Assembly (NCBI RefSeq): GCF_002266435.3
Contig: NZ_CP029426.2
Location: forward strand, 1,394,001-1,458,000
DNA from: Bradyrhizobium amphicarpaeae
Lineage (GTDB): Bacteria; Pseudomonadota; Alphaproteobacteria; Rhizobiales; Xanthobacteraceae
Direction of reading: 5' to 3'
DNA: 64,000 nucleotides
Of this stretch, positions 33,524-41,149 are shown piece by piece. Position 1 is the stretch's first letter. Each line of letters opens with the position of its first letter. The notes beneath the pieces are model-generated. The model made no database searches. It had not been told where the DNA came from and saw nothing but the letters and a program-made list of their open reading frames with translations. Both the position numbers and the translations under genes were made by a program.

Positions 33524-33563
33524 AGCGGAGTTTGAGCGGCGGCTACCTGCTCTCAGCGAGAGC

Positions 33564-34838
33564 CTACCCCGGAATCCGCACCGGCAGCGTCTCGTAGCCC
33601 TTGATGAAGCTCGAATAGATCCGCTTCGGCTCGCCGACGACTTCGATGCGGTCGAAGCGCTTCAGCATCTCTTCCCAGACGATTCTGAGCTGCAGCTCGG
33701 CGAGGCGCATGCCGACGCAGCGATGGATGCCGAAGCCGAAGGAGAGATGAGTGCGCGGGCGCGGGCGGTCGATGATGAACTCGTTCGGCTTGTCGAACAT
33801 CTCCTCGTCGCGGTTACCGGAGACGTACCACATCACCACGCGATCGCCGTTCTTGATCTGCTTGCCGCCGATCTCGGTGTCCTGCAACGCGGTGCGCCGC
33901 ATATGCGCCAGCGGCGTCTGCCAGCGGATCACCTCGGGCACCATGGAATCGATGAGCTCAGGATTGGCGCGGAGCTTGTCGAACTGGTCCGGGTTCTCGC
34001 TCAGCGCCAGCACCGAACCGGTCATGGTGTTGCGCGTGGTGTCGTTGCCGCCGACGATGAGCAGGATGATGTTGCCCATGAGATTGTCGGGGTCCATGTG
34101 GCGCGTGGCGTCGTTGTGCGCCATCAGCGACAGCAGATCGTTGCGCGGCGCCGAGTTGACGCGCTCGTTCCACAGCTTCGACATGTAGGCGTAGCACTCG
34201 TCCATCTCGCGGCGGCGCTCTTCGGCGGAGGCGACGATGCCGCTCTTGGGCAGCGCGGTCGAAACGTCGGACCAGCGCGTCAGCTTGCGCCGCTCCTCCC
34301 AGGGGAAGTCGAACAGGGTCGCCAGCATCTGCGTCGTCAGCTCGATCGAGACGCGCTCGACGAAGTTGAAGGTCTCATTGCGCGGCAGATTGTCGAGCAC
34401 GGTCTGCGAGCGTTGCCGGATCAGCTTGGCCAGCTCGTCCAGATGGGTCGGGGTGAACATCGGCGACACCGTCTTGCGCTGCGACGAGTGCTTTGGCTGG
34501 TCCATCGCGATGAAGCTCGGATAGTCGTAGCCGGGCGGCACGTCGCGGATCGCGATTCCGCCGAGCGTCGAGTCCGAGGAGAAGATGCCGTGGTTGGTGT
34601 CGACATGCATGATGTCGTTGTACTTCACCACCGACCAATAGGGTTCGATCCGCGCATTGGTGCAATAATGCACCGGCTCTTCGTTGCGCAGCCTTTCGAA
34701 CCAGGGCCACAGCGTGTCGTCCTGGAACAGCCGCGGCGCGCCGGGGTGGAATTGCGACAAGGGCGTCGCATAGGCCTCTTCGCGCGCCTTGCGCATGCGT
34801 TCGGCCTTGTCCACTTTAACCGGCGTTTGGATGTTCAT
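33564..34838 (-). CDS. cytochrome P450, CYP153-like (second of a tandem pair)
   Basis: A 424-residue soluble P450. The haem loop FGFGIHRCVG places the thiolate ligand at Cys 374. The I-helix motif is IVGGNDTTRN, the K-helix ExxR is PEVIRWQTPL, and PRPRTHLSFG follows. Segments such as SIELTTQMLATLFDFPWEER and RKLTRWSD look like the CYP153 family of terminal alkane/fatty-acid hydroxylases; that subfamily call is from memory and is moderately firm. Start at 34838 (MNIQTPVKVDKAER), with TGGAG 8 bases before. The ferredoxin and reductase that CYP153 needs are not in the window. A repeat separates it from its paralogue upstream. Confidence 0.9.
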   Translation of the reverse strand: MNIQTPVKVDKAERMRKAREEAYATPLSQFHPGAPRLFQDDTLWPWFERLRNEEPVHYCTNARIEPYWSVVKYNDIMHVDTNHGIFSSDSTLGGIAIRDVPPGYDYPSFIAMDQPKHSSQRKTVSPMFTPTHLDELAKLIRQRSQTVLDNLPRNETFNFVERVSIELTTQMLATLFDFPWEERRKLTRWSDVSTALPKSGIVASAEERRREMDECYAYMSKLWNERVNSAPRNDLLSLMAHNDATRHMDPDNLMGNIILLIVGGNDTTRNTMTGSVLALSENPDQFDKLRANPELIDSMVPEVIRWQTPLAHMRRTALQDTEIGGKQIKNGDRVVMWYVSGNRDEEMFDKPNEFIIDRPRPRTHLSFGFGIHRCVGMRLAELQLRIVWEEMLKRFDRIEVVGEPKRIYSSFIKGYETLPVRIPG

Positions 34839-34863
34839 CGTCGTGGCTCCAGTTGTTGTCTTA

Positions 34864-34980
34864 CCTCTCCCGCTTGCGGGAGAGGTCGCGCGAAGCGCGG
34901 GAGAGGGTTCTATCCTCTCGGGGGCTGTCCCATTGCGGAGAGACCCTCTCCCCAACCCTCTCCCGCAAGCGGGAGAGGGA
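34864..34980. repeat. intergenic palindromic repeat, family D
   Basis: The same composite structure as 17662-17780: CCTCTCCCGC-TT-GCGGGAGAGG at one end and CCTCTCCCGC-AA-GCGGGAGAGG at the other, with the shared interior GAGAGGGTT...GAGACCCTCTCCCCAA. It separates the two P450 genes and may split their transcription. Confidence 0.88.
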
Positions 34981-35012
34981 GCCGCAGCATCCCCCGCCGT
35001 TATAGCTCAAAC

Positions 35013-36278
35013 TCACGCCGCAATCTTCACCGGCAGCTCTTCCAGGCCCTTCACGAAGCTCGAATAGACCCGCTTGGGCTCGCCGACCACTTCAATATGG
35101 TCGAAACGCCTAAGGATTTCCTCCCAAATTATCTTGAGCTGGAGTTCGGCAAGGCGCAGGCCCACGCAGCGGTGGATGCCGAAGCCGAAGGACAGATGCG
35201 TGCGCGGGCGTGCACGGTCGATGATGAAGTCGTAGGGCTTCTCGATCGCCTCCTCGTCGCGGTTGCCCGAGACGTACCACATCACGACCTTGTCACCTTT
35301 CTTGATCTGCTTGCCGCGGAACTCGAAATCGGCGAGCGCGGTGCGCCGCATGTGGGCCAGCGGCGTCTGCCATCGGATCACTTCGGGGACGAAGCTGTCG
35401 AGCAGATCAGGGTTTTCGCGCAGCTTGCGGTATTGCTCCGGATGCTGGCTCAGCGCGAGCAGCGAGCCCGACATGGTGTTGCGCGTGGTGTCGTTGCCGC
35501 CGACGATCAAAAGCACGAGATTGCCGAGGAAATTCTTCGCGTCCATGTCGCGCGTCGCGGGGCCATGCGCCATCATCGAGAGCAGGTCGCTCTTCGGCGG
35601 CTGCGCGACGCGCTCCTTCCACAGCCGCGCAAAATAGCCGGCGCATTCGGCCAATTCGGCCTGCCGCTCGTCTTCGGTTGCGACGAGGCCGTCGGGCCCG
35701 GGAATCGTGGTGGCGATGTCCGACCAGCGCGTCAGCTTGCGGCGGTCCTCCCAGGGAAAGTCGAACAGCACCGCCAGCATCTGCGTCGTCAGTTCGATCG
35801 AGACCCGGTCGACCCAGTCGAACACCTCACCGCGCGGCAGATTGTCCAGGCACTCGGCCGAACGCTTGCGGATGTTGAGAGCGAGATTGTCCAGGTGCGT
35901 CGGCGTGAACATCGGCGCGACGGTCTTGCGCTGCGCGGCATGGCGCGGCGGGTCCATCGAGATGAAGCTCTCGCGGCGCAGGTCCGGATCGATGTCGCGG
36001 ATGGTGATGCCGCCGAGCGAGGAGGCCGACGAGAACACCGAATGGTTGGTCTCGATCTCCATGATGTCGTTGTAGCGCGTCACCGACCAATACGGCCCGA
36101 ACATCGAGTCCTTGCAATAATGCACGGGATCTTCCCGGCGTAGCCGATCGAAATACGGCCAGAACGTATCGGTCCTGAACAATTCCGGATCGCCCGGATC
36201 GAATTGCTCCAGCGGCAGTGAATTGGCGCGCTCGCGAAGTGCGTCGAGCTTGGCCGCGCTCTCGATGGTCCCATGCAT
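35013..36278 (-). CDS. cytochrome P450, CYP153-like (first of a tandem pair)
   Basis: A 421-residue P450 closely related to the one downstream. The haem ligand is Cys 371 in FGFGIHRCVGLRLAELQLKI, the I-helix is LIVGGNDTTRNTMSG, and the K-helix is PEVIRWQTPLAHMRRTAL. It shares the CYP153-like SIELTTQMLAVLFDFPWEDR and RKLTRWSD segments. Start at 36278 (MHGTIESAAKLDALRERA), with GGGAGA 6-7 bases before; the upstream codons in frame lack a ribosome-binding site. The pair probably arose by tandem duplication and may hydroxylate related aliphatic substrates. No adjacent redox partner is seen. Confidence 0.9.
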   Translation of the reverse strand: MHGTIESAAKLDALRERANSLPLEQFDPGDPELFRTDTFWPYFDRLRREDPVHYCKDSMFGPYWSVTRYNDIMEIETNHSVFSSASSLGGITIRDIDPDLRRESFISMDPPRHAAQRKTVAPMFTPTHLDNLALNIRKRSAECLDNLPRGEVFDWVDRVSIELTTQMLAVLFDFPWEDRRKLTRWSDIATTIPGPDGLVATEDERQAELAECAGYFARLWKERVAQPPKSDLLSMMAHGPATRDMDAKNFLGNLVLLIVGGNDTTRNTMSGSLLALSQHPEQYRKLRENPDLLDSFVPEVIRWQTPLAHMRRTALADFEFRGKQIKKGDKVVMWYVSGNRDEEAIEKPYDFIIDRARPRTHLSFGFGIHRCVGLRLAELQLKIIWEEILRRFDHIEVVGEPKRVYSSFVKGLEELPVKIAA

Positions 36279-36414
36279 GACCGTTCTCCCTGGCACGCAC
36301 CGCGCGTTCTCGTTGAATTCTGCGCTGCGGTATTTGATTTGCAATTACAGCCGGTTGTCTGCGCCGGAGCAAGGGAGAGTTTTGCCACATCCAGCCTTGC
36401 GACAGGGTGGATGC

Positions 36415-36491
36415 GTAGCCCGGATGAGCGAAGCGACATCCGGGACTTTGCTCGCGGCGTTCCCGGGTATCGCTCCGCTCACCCGGGCTAC
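36415..36491. repeat. intergenic palindromic repeat, family G
   Basis: GTAGCCCGGATGAGCGAAGC, then GACATCCGGG, returning as CCCGGGTATCGCTCCGCTCA then CCCGGGCTAC. It lies in the 383-base gap 36279-36661, which otherwise holds only the presumed divergent promoters of the P450 and DUF898 genes. Confidence 0.88.
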
Positions 36492-36661
36492 AGGACTGGG
36501 CTACGAACCTCATCAACGTGACCCTCCGCACACCGCTTGACGACGGAATCGTGCCAGAAACCGACTGGAATCGAGGTAAATCGAACCCCGCTATCTTGGG
36601 GACCGACCAAGCTCTGATCTATAGTTTGACCCAACCAAGACCGCATCCCGAGGTTGCCGCC

Positions 36662-37816
36662 GTGAACGACATGCAATGGACCCCGATCGGCTCCGAACCC
36701 CTGCCTCCGCCGCTGCCGCCGACGCGGGTCGACTTTACCGGCAACCGTTCCGAGTTCCGGAAAATGGTCACCAAAGGTGCCATGCTGGAGCTCGTCACCT
36801 TCGGCTTCTACCGGTTCTGGCTCGTCACCGACGTCCGCCGTCATCTTTGGGCGAACACCGCGATCGACGGCGATGCCGCCGAATATACCGGCCGGGCCAA
36901 GGAGCTTCTGGTCGGCTTCCTGTTCGCGCTCGCGATCCTGGTGCCGATCTACCTCGCCTACTTCCTTGTTGGCATCGAGTTCGAGCGCTGGCAGGGCTTT
37001 GCCTCGACGCCGCTGTTCATCAGCTTTTACGCCTTCGGCCAGTTCGCGATCTTTCGCGCGCGACGTTACCGGCTGACGCGCACGGTCTGGCGCGGTGTCC
37101 GCTTCTGGATGGACGGCTCGGGCTGGGCCTATTCGTTCCGCGCCATGGCGTGGGGCCTGCTCGTGCTGCTGACGCTCGGCCTGGCGCTGCCCTGGCGTGC
37201 GGCCTCGCTCGAACGCTACAAGATGCAGCACACCCATTACGGCGATCTCCGCGGCGATTTCGAGGGCGACGGCTGGACCTTCTTCAAGCGCGCCTGGTGG
37301 CTGTGGCTGCTCAGCCCGATCGCGCTGCTGATTTTCCCGCTCGCGCCGTTCGTCTATGCCGACTTCAAGGCGCGCGAATGGCGCTGGTGGCTCGACGGCA
37401 TCCGCATCGGCGGCGTCAGCCTGTCCTCCGACCTGCCGCACGACGCCTTCTACGGCCTGTACTGGAAGGTGATCGGCTGGTGGATACTGCTCTCGATGGT
37501 TTTCTCCGCCTATCTCGGCGGCAGCGCCTTGCTGGTGGTCCGGCTGAGCGGCGTTCCGGCCGATCAGGTGTTCGGCTCCGACAACACCGCCAGGAGCATC
37601 CCGATGCTGGTGTTGATGGTCCTCGGCTATTTCGCCGTCGCCCTTGCGGTCAACATCGTCATGCGGGTCTATCTTCAGCGCGATCTCTGGGCCAAGGTGC
37701 TGGAGACCGTCGAGGTGCACGACATCGCTGCCGCGGCGGACGTGCGCGGCAGCGGCCAGCTTGCCAGCGCGCTCGGCGAAGGTTTTGCCGACGGGCTCGA
37801 TGTCGCGGGATTCTGA
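36662..37816 (+). CDS. DUF898 (YjgN family) membrane protein
   Basis: A 384-residue polytopic membrane protein of the YjgN/DUF898 family, with about six hydrophobic helices. Family features are the amino-terminal VDFTGNRSEFRKMVTKGAML followed by ELVTFGFYRFWLVTDVRRHL. A repeat of the same layout in the second half is FEGDGWTFFKRAWWLWLLSP. GTG 36662 with GAGG 8 bases upstream is preferred; ATG 36671 is possible. It is followed after 3 bases by an M48 protease gene, so the two are cotranscribed. Function of the family is unknown. Confidence 0.88.
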   Translation: MNDMQWTPIGSEPLPPPLPPTRVDFTGNRSEFRKMVTKGAMLELVTFGFYRFWLVTDVRRHLWANTAIDGDAAEYTGRAKELLVGFLFALAILVPIYLAYFLVGIEFERWQGFASTPLFISFYAFGQFAIFRARRYRLTRTVWRGVRFWMDGSGWAYSFRAMAWGLLVLLTLGLALPWRAASLERYKMQHTHYGDLRGDFEGDGWTFFKRAWWLWLLSPIALLIFPLAPFVYADFKAREWRWWLDGIRIGGVSLSSDLPHDAFYGLYWKVIGWWILLSMVFSAYLGGSALLVVRLSGVPADQVFGSDNTARSIPMLVLMVLGYFAVALAVNIVMRVYLQRDLWAKVLETVEVHDIAAAADVRGSGQLASALGEGFADGLDVAGF

Positions 37817-37819
37817 GCT

Positions 37820-38932
37820 GTGAGTGACTTGTTTGCCGAGGCGCCGGCGCAGTCCGCCAAGCCGACCATCTTCTTCGACGGCACGTCGAGCCGAAGACGG
37901 CAGGTGACGTTGGCGCTCGCCGATGCGCTCGAGATCCTCGAGGAGGGCGAGGCGCCGGTTCGCTGGGCCTATGCCGATATCCGCCGCGCCGACAGTCCGG
38001 CCGGGATCTTGCGCCTGGCGTGCATCACGGCGCCGCCGCTGGCGCGGCTCGAGATCCGCGACGCAGCGCTCGCCGCCGACGTGACCGTCCGCTGCACCCA
38101 TCTCGACGAGCACCGGACCTCGCGCCGCGGCGTCGCAAGGATCGTCGGCTGGTCGGTGGCCGCTGCCGTCTCCATCGTCTGCGTCGTGCTGTTCGGTGTG
38201 CCGCTCGCCGCCGACCGTCTCGCGCCGCTGGTGCCAAAACCGATCGAGCGGCGCATCGGCGATGCCTCCGAAGTCCAGGTGAAGACCATCTTCGGCCGCA
38301 GCGTGTGCGAAGACCCCGCCGGCAAGGCCGCGTTCACCAAGCTGGTCAACCGCCTGCGCGATGCCGCCGGCCTCGACGACGATTCCATGACGGCGGGCGT
38401 GCTGCCGACCGCGGTGCCGAACGCATTCGCGCTGCCCGGCGGCAAGGTCTACGTGCTGAGGGGCCTGCTCGACAAGGCGGAGAACCCCGACGAGCTTGCC
38501 GGCATCCTCGCCCACGAGCTCGGCCATCTCAAGCATTACGACAACATGCGCGGGCTGATCTACAATGGCGGCACATCGTTCCTGATCGGCCTGTTGTTCG
38601 GCGACGTCACCGGCTCGTCTGCCGTGATCTTCGCCTCGCGCAGCGTGGTGGAGGCCTCCTACTCACGCGAGGCCGAAACCGCTGCCGATACATTCGCGAT
38701 CGAGATCATGCACAAGCTCGGCCGCTCGCCGAAGCCAGCTTTTGAGCTGATGTACCGCATCACCGGCAAGGAGGGCGGCTCGAAGCTCACGACGATCCTC
38801 GCCAGCCACCCGCTGACCGAAGACCGCCTCGCGCGGATGACGAAAGAGGATCGCCCGGCCTCCGGCCCGCCGCTGCTGACCGACAAGGAATGGCAGTCGC
38901 TGAAGCTGATCTGCGGCAGCGGGAAGATTTGA
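37820..38932 (+). CDS. M48 family membrane metalloprotease
   Basis: A 370-residue protein, GTG start 3 bases after the DUF898 stop. An amino-terminal cytoplasmic segment of about 105 residues is followed by one membrane span (ARIVGWSVAAAVSIVCVVLF, about 106-130). The Zn-protease domain comes next, with HELGH at 232-236 and third-ligand region SREAETAAD (Glu 286). The tail ASHPLTEDRLARM is typical of M48 (HtpX/Oma1/BepA) enzymes. It probably cleaves or surveys membrane proteins in the periplasm. Its tight coupling to the DUF898 protein suggests a substrate or partner relationship. Confidence 0.92.
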   Translation: MSDLFAEAPAQSAKPTIFFDGTSSRRRQVTLALADALEILEEGEAPVRWAYADIRRADSPAGILRLACITAPPLARLEIRDAALAADVTVRCTHLDEHRTSRRGVARIVGWSVAAAVSIVCVVLFGVPLAADRLAPLVPKPIERRIGDASEVQVKTIFGRSVCEDPAGKAAFTKLVNRLRDAAGLDDDSMTAGVLPTAVPNAFALPGGKVYVLRGLLDKAENPDELAGILAHELGHLKHYDNMRGLIYNGGTSFLIGLLFGDVTGSSAVIFASRSVVEASYSREAETAADTFAIEIMHKLGRSPKPAFELMYRITGKEGGSKLTTILASHPLTEDRLARMTKEDRPASGPPLLTDKEWQSLKLICGSGKI

Positions 38933-38950
38933 GCTGCGAGAATCTCGTCC

Positions 38951-39088
38951 GTAGCCATGCTTCGAGACGCCCGTCTACGACGGGCCCTCAGGATGAGGGC
39001 GGAGTATGCGGAGCGATTTCAACAGAATCCTGGGCAACTCAGCCTCATCCTGAGGAGACCGCGCAGCGGTCGTCTCGAAGGATGAGGC
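38951..39088. repeat. intergenic palindromic repeat, family C
   Basis: A compound dyad. GCTTCGAGACGCCCGTCTAC...GGGCCCTCAGGATGAGG lies on one side and CCTCATCCTGAGGAGACCGC...GTCTCGAAGGATGAGG on the other. The ends share CATCCTGAGG and TTCGAGAC with the copy at 6511-6635. It lies between the convergent protease and uracil phosphoribosyltransferase genes. Confidence 0.8.
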
Positions 39089-39120
39089 GCTTGCTCCGAC
39101 GTCGCCGCGATGGAGACGCC

Positions 39121-39750
39121 CTACCGCGTCCCGTAGGCGCGGTCGCCGGCGTCGCCGAGGCCCGGTACGATGAAGCCGGTCTCGTCGAGACCTTCGTCCA
39201 CGGCCGCCGTCCAGATCGGCACATCAGGATGCAATCCGCGCAGCCGTTCCAACCCTTCCGGCGCTGCGATCAGGCAGGCGAGGCGGATATCCTTCGCGCC
39301 GCGCTCCTTGAGCCGGTCGATGGCGGCCACGGCCGTGTTGGCGGTCGCGACGACAGGCGTCACCACGATGGCGAGGCGCTCGCTGAGATCCGACGGCGAC
39401 TTGAAGAAATACTCGACCGCGGCAAAGCTGTGCGGCTCGCGGTAGAGCCCGATATGGGCGACACGCGCGGTCGGCACCAGATCCATCATGCCGTCGACGA
39501 AGGTGGTGCCGGCGCGCAGCATCGGCACGAACACCAGCTTCTTGCCGGCGATCTTGGCCGAGTGCATCGTCGCCAGCGGCGTCTCGATCACGGTATCGGT
39601 GAGCGGCAGATCGCGCGTCACCTCGTAGCAGAGCAGCATGCCGATCTCCTTGATCAGCTCGCGGAACGACTTTGTCGAGATCGATTTGTCCCGCACCAGC
39701 GTCAGCTTGTGCTGCACCAGCGGATGATCGACGATCGTGACGCCTTCCAT
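39121..39750 (-). CDS. upp: uracil phosphoribosyltransferase, divergent (Urc6-like position in a URC operon)
   Basis: A 209-residue uracil phosphoribosyltransferase, expected to make UMP from uracil and PRPP. Family segments are [52 protein letters not shown] and the uracil-binding [16 protein letters not shown]. The PRPP loop, usually DPMLATGGSA, reads [10 protein letters not shown] (residues 131-140): the Asp and both Gly are replaced. It follows an Urc1-like and an Urc4-like gene, so it probably serves uracil catabolism rather than salvage. Start at 39750 ([15 protein letters not shown]); only a weak GAGAG precedes it. A repeat lies between it and the upstream gene. Confidence 0.88.
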   Translation of the reverse strand: MEGVTIVDHPLVQHKLTLVRDKSISTKSFRELIKEIGMLLCYEVTRDLPLTDTVIETPLATMHSAKIAGKKLVFVPMLRAGTTFVDGMMDLVPTARVAHIGLYREPHSFAAVEYFFKSPSDLSERLAIVVTPVVATANTAVAAIDRLKERGAKDIRLACLIAAPEGLERLRGLHPDVPIWTAAVDEGLDETGFIVPGLGDAGDRAYGTR

Positions 39751-39760
39751 GATCGGTTGC

Positions 39761-39914
39761 TCTCTTCTTCCCTTCTCCCCTTGTGGGAGAAGGTGGCGCA
39801 AAGCGCCGGATGAGGGGTCGTCTCCGCAAACTCCAGTGAGAGATGAGCCCGCGGAGAGAACCCCTCACCCGGCTTCGCTGTCGCGAAGCCACCCTCTCCC
39901 ACAAGGGGAGAGGG
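39761..39914. repeat. palindromic repeat, family D2 (CTTCTCCCCTTGTGGGAGAAGG), inside the URC operon
   Basis: About 150 bp. The left part is CTTCTCCCCTTGTGGGAGAA then GGTGGCGCAAAGCGCCGGAT and GAGGGGT. The right part is ACCCCTCACCCGGCTTCGCT then GCGAAGCCACCCTCTCCCAC and AAGGGGAGAGGG. The sister copy is at 43847-44007. It separates the Urc4-like stop (39916) from the upp start by 165 bases and could terminate or process the message between them. Confidence 0.88.
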
Positions 39915-39915
39915 A

Positions 39916-41142
39916 TTAGAAAACCGTACCGTCGCTGATCACCTTGAGCGGCGGTGAACCATCGGGACGGCGTGCAAACGCGATGGCGCGGCCGGCGGCC
40001 CAGGTGCCGCCTTCCAGAATGCTGGCGAGCGGCAAGGTCTCCGGCGAACGACCGAGTTTTGCGCGAACCAGTTCGGCGAGCCGATCCAGCAGCGCCACCG
40101 TCAGCGCGCGCCATTCCACGACCAGCAGCGAATCCACCGCATGCGCGCGCTCGGCATCCGCGGCGTCGCGCAGCCGCAACACCTCGTGATCGACGAACAG
40201 GCCGCCATTGCGGTATTCGGCAAGGCCGGTGAGGCCGTCGATGTCCGTGACGTCGTAGCCTGCGCGCTGCAGCGGTTCGATCAGCGAGTAGCTCAGCCAT
40301 TGCGACAGCTTGTGCAGCGGCACGAGGCCGTCCGTGTTGATCGCCGGATGGCGCCAGCAATCGCCGAGCGGAATGCCTGATAGTTCCAGCCGCGACGGCC
40401 AGATCGGCCCGAGCTGGTTCAGCACCGCCGACAGGATCGCGGGCGCGGCAATGGCGCCGTCTACCGCTTGGGCTGCGATGTAGTCGAACAATCCGCCGGG
40501 CCGCGGCGTATCGTGCAGACCGAACACATCGGCGTGCTCCGCGACCTGCCTGCCCAAACGCCGCAGCAGGTCGGTGCGACCTTCCAGCCCGAGCAGCGGA
40601 TTGGCTTCGCTCGCCTGAAAGGCTGAGGTGAGTGCGGCGAGCGGCAGCTTTGCCAGCACGTCCGCATCCGCCCTGAACGGCGCGCGCGCGTCACCCGAGA
40701 ACAGGCCGCTCGCAAACATGTCGAGGCTTGCGATCGCGAGCCCCTCGGACCGGCCGATGCTTTCGCCCGTCACGGCATCGCGATATCGCCACGCCGCACC
40801 CGCGCCGGCATCAAGCAGCACGCTGACGATGGCGAGGTCGAACTCGGCCCGCGCCCGCGCGGCGCGATCCGGCCACGAGGTCGCGTCGGCCAGCCCCGCC
40901 CAGCGGTCAACGCCGCCGAGCACAAAGTGCCGCCAGCGCGCGTGGAACGGAATCTCCAGCGTCGGATAGGCTTTGCGCGTCACCGCGAGCACGGCCTCCG
41001 CGACGCCGTCCATGCGGTCGAGATCGATCGTGAAGTGGCTCAAGCCGCCGGCAAGGCCGACCTGAAGCATCTGCCCGGCCCGCACGCGCACCGCATCTGC
41101 GGTGAGCAGCGAGCGTGCCTGCAATTCCAAAGCGTCCGCCAT
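39916..41142 (-). CDS. URC4/Urg3 family protein (DUF1688)
   Basis: A 408-residue protein of the DUF1688 family, known as Urc4 in Lachancea kluyveri and Urg3 in Schizosaccharomyces. Visible family segments are SLLTADAVRVRAGQMLQVGL, LSHFTIDLDRMDGVAEAVLA, PFHARWRHFVLGGVDRW, GDARAPFRADADVLAKLP, FDYIAAQAVDGAIAAPAILS and INTDGLVPLHKLSQWLSYSL. The family is required for uracil use as nitrogen source in some fungi, but its reaction is not established. It starts 7 bases after the Urc1-like stop, so it is cotranscribed. No signal peptide; cytoplasmic. Confidence 0.88.
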   Translation of the reverse strand: MADALELQARSLLTADAVRVRAGQMLQVGLAGGLSHFTIDLDRMDGVAEAVLAVTRKAYPTLEIPFHARWRHFVLGGVDRWAGLADATSWPDRAARARAEFDLAIVSVLLDAGAGAAWRYRDAVTGESIGRSEGLAIASLDMFASGLFSGDARAPFRADADVLAKLPLAALTSAFQASEANPLLGLEGRTDLLRRLGRQVAEHADVFGLHDTPRPGGLFDYIAAQAVDGAIAAPAILSAVLNQLGPIWPSRLELSGIPLGDCWRHPAINTDGLVPLHKLSQWLSYSLIEPLQRAGYDVTDIDGLTGLAEYRNGGLFVDHEVLRLRDAADAERAHAVDSLLVVEWRALTVALLDRLAELVRAKLGRSPETLPLASILEGGTWAAGRAIAFARRPDGSPPLKVISDGTVF

Positions 41143-41149
41143 CGCGTGA

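Noticed and set aside
33471..36143. 890-codon plus-strand frame across both P450 genes
   Set aside because: It runs through the repeat between the P450s and through both genes in antisense; the product has no recognisable domain.
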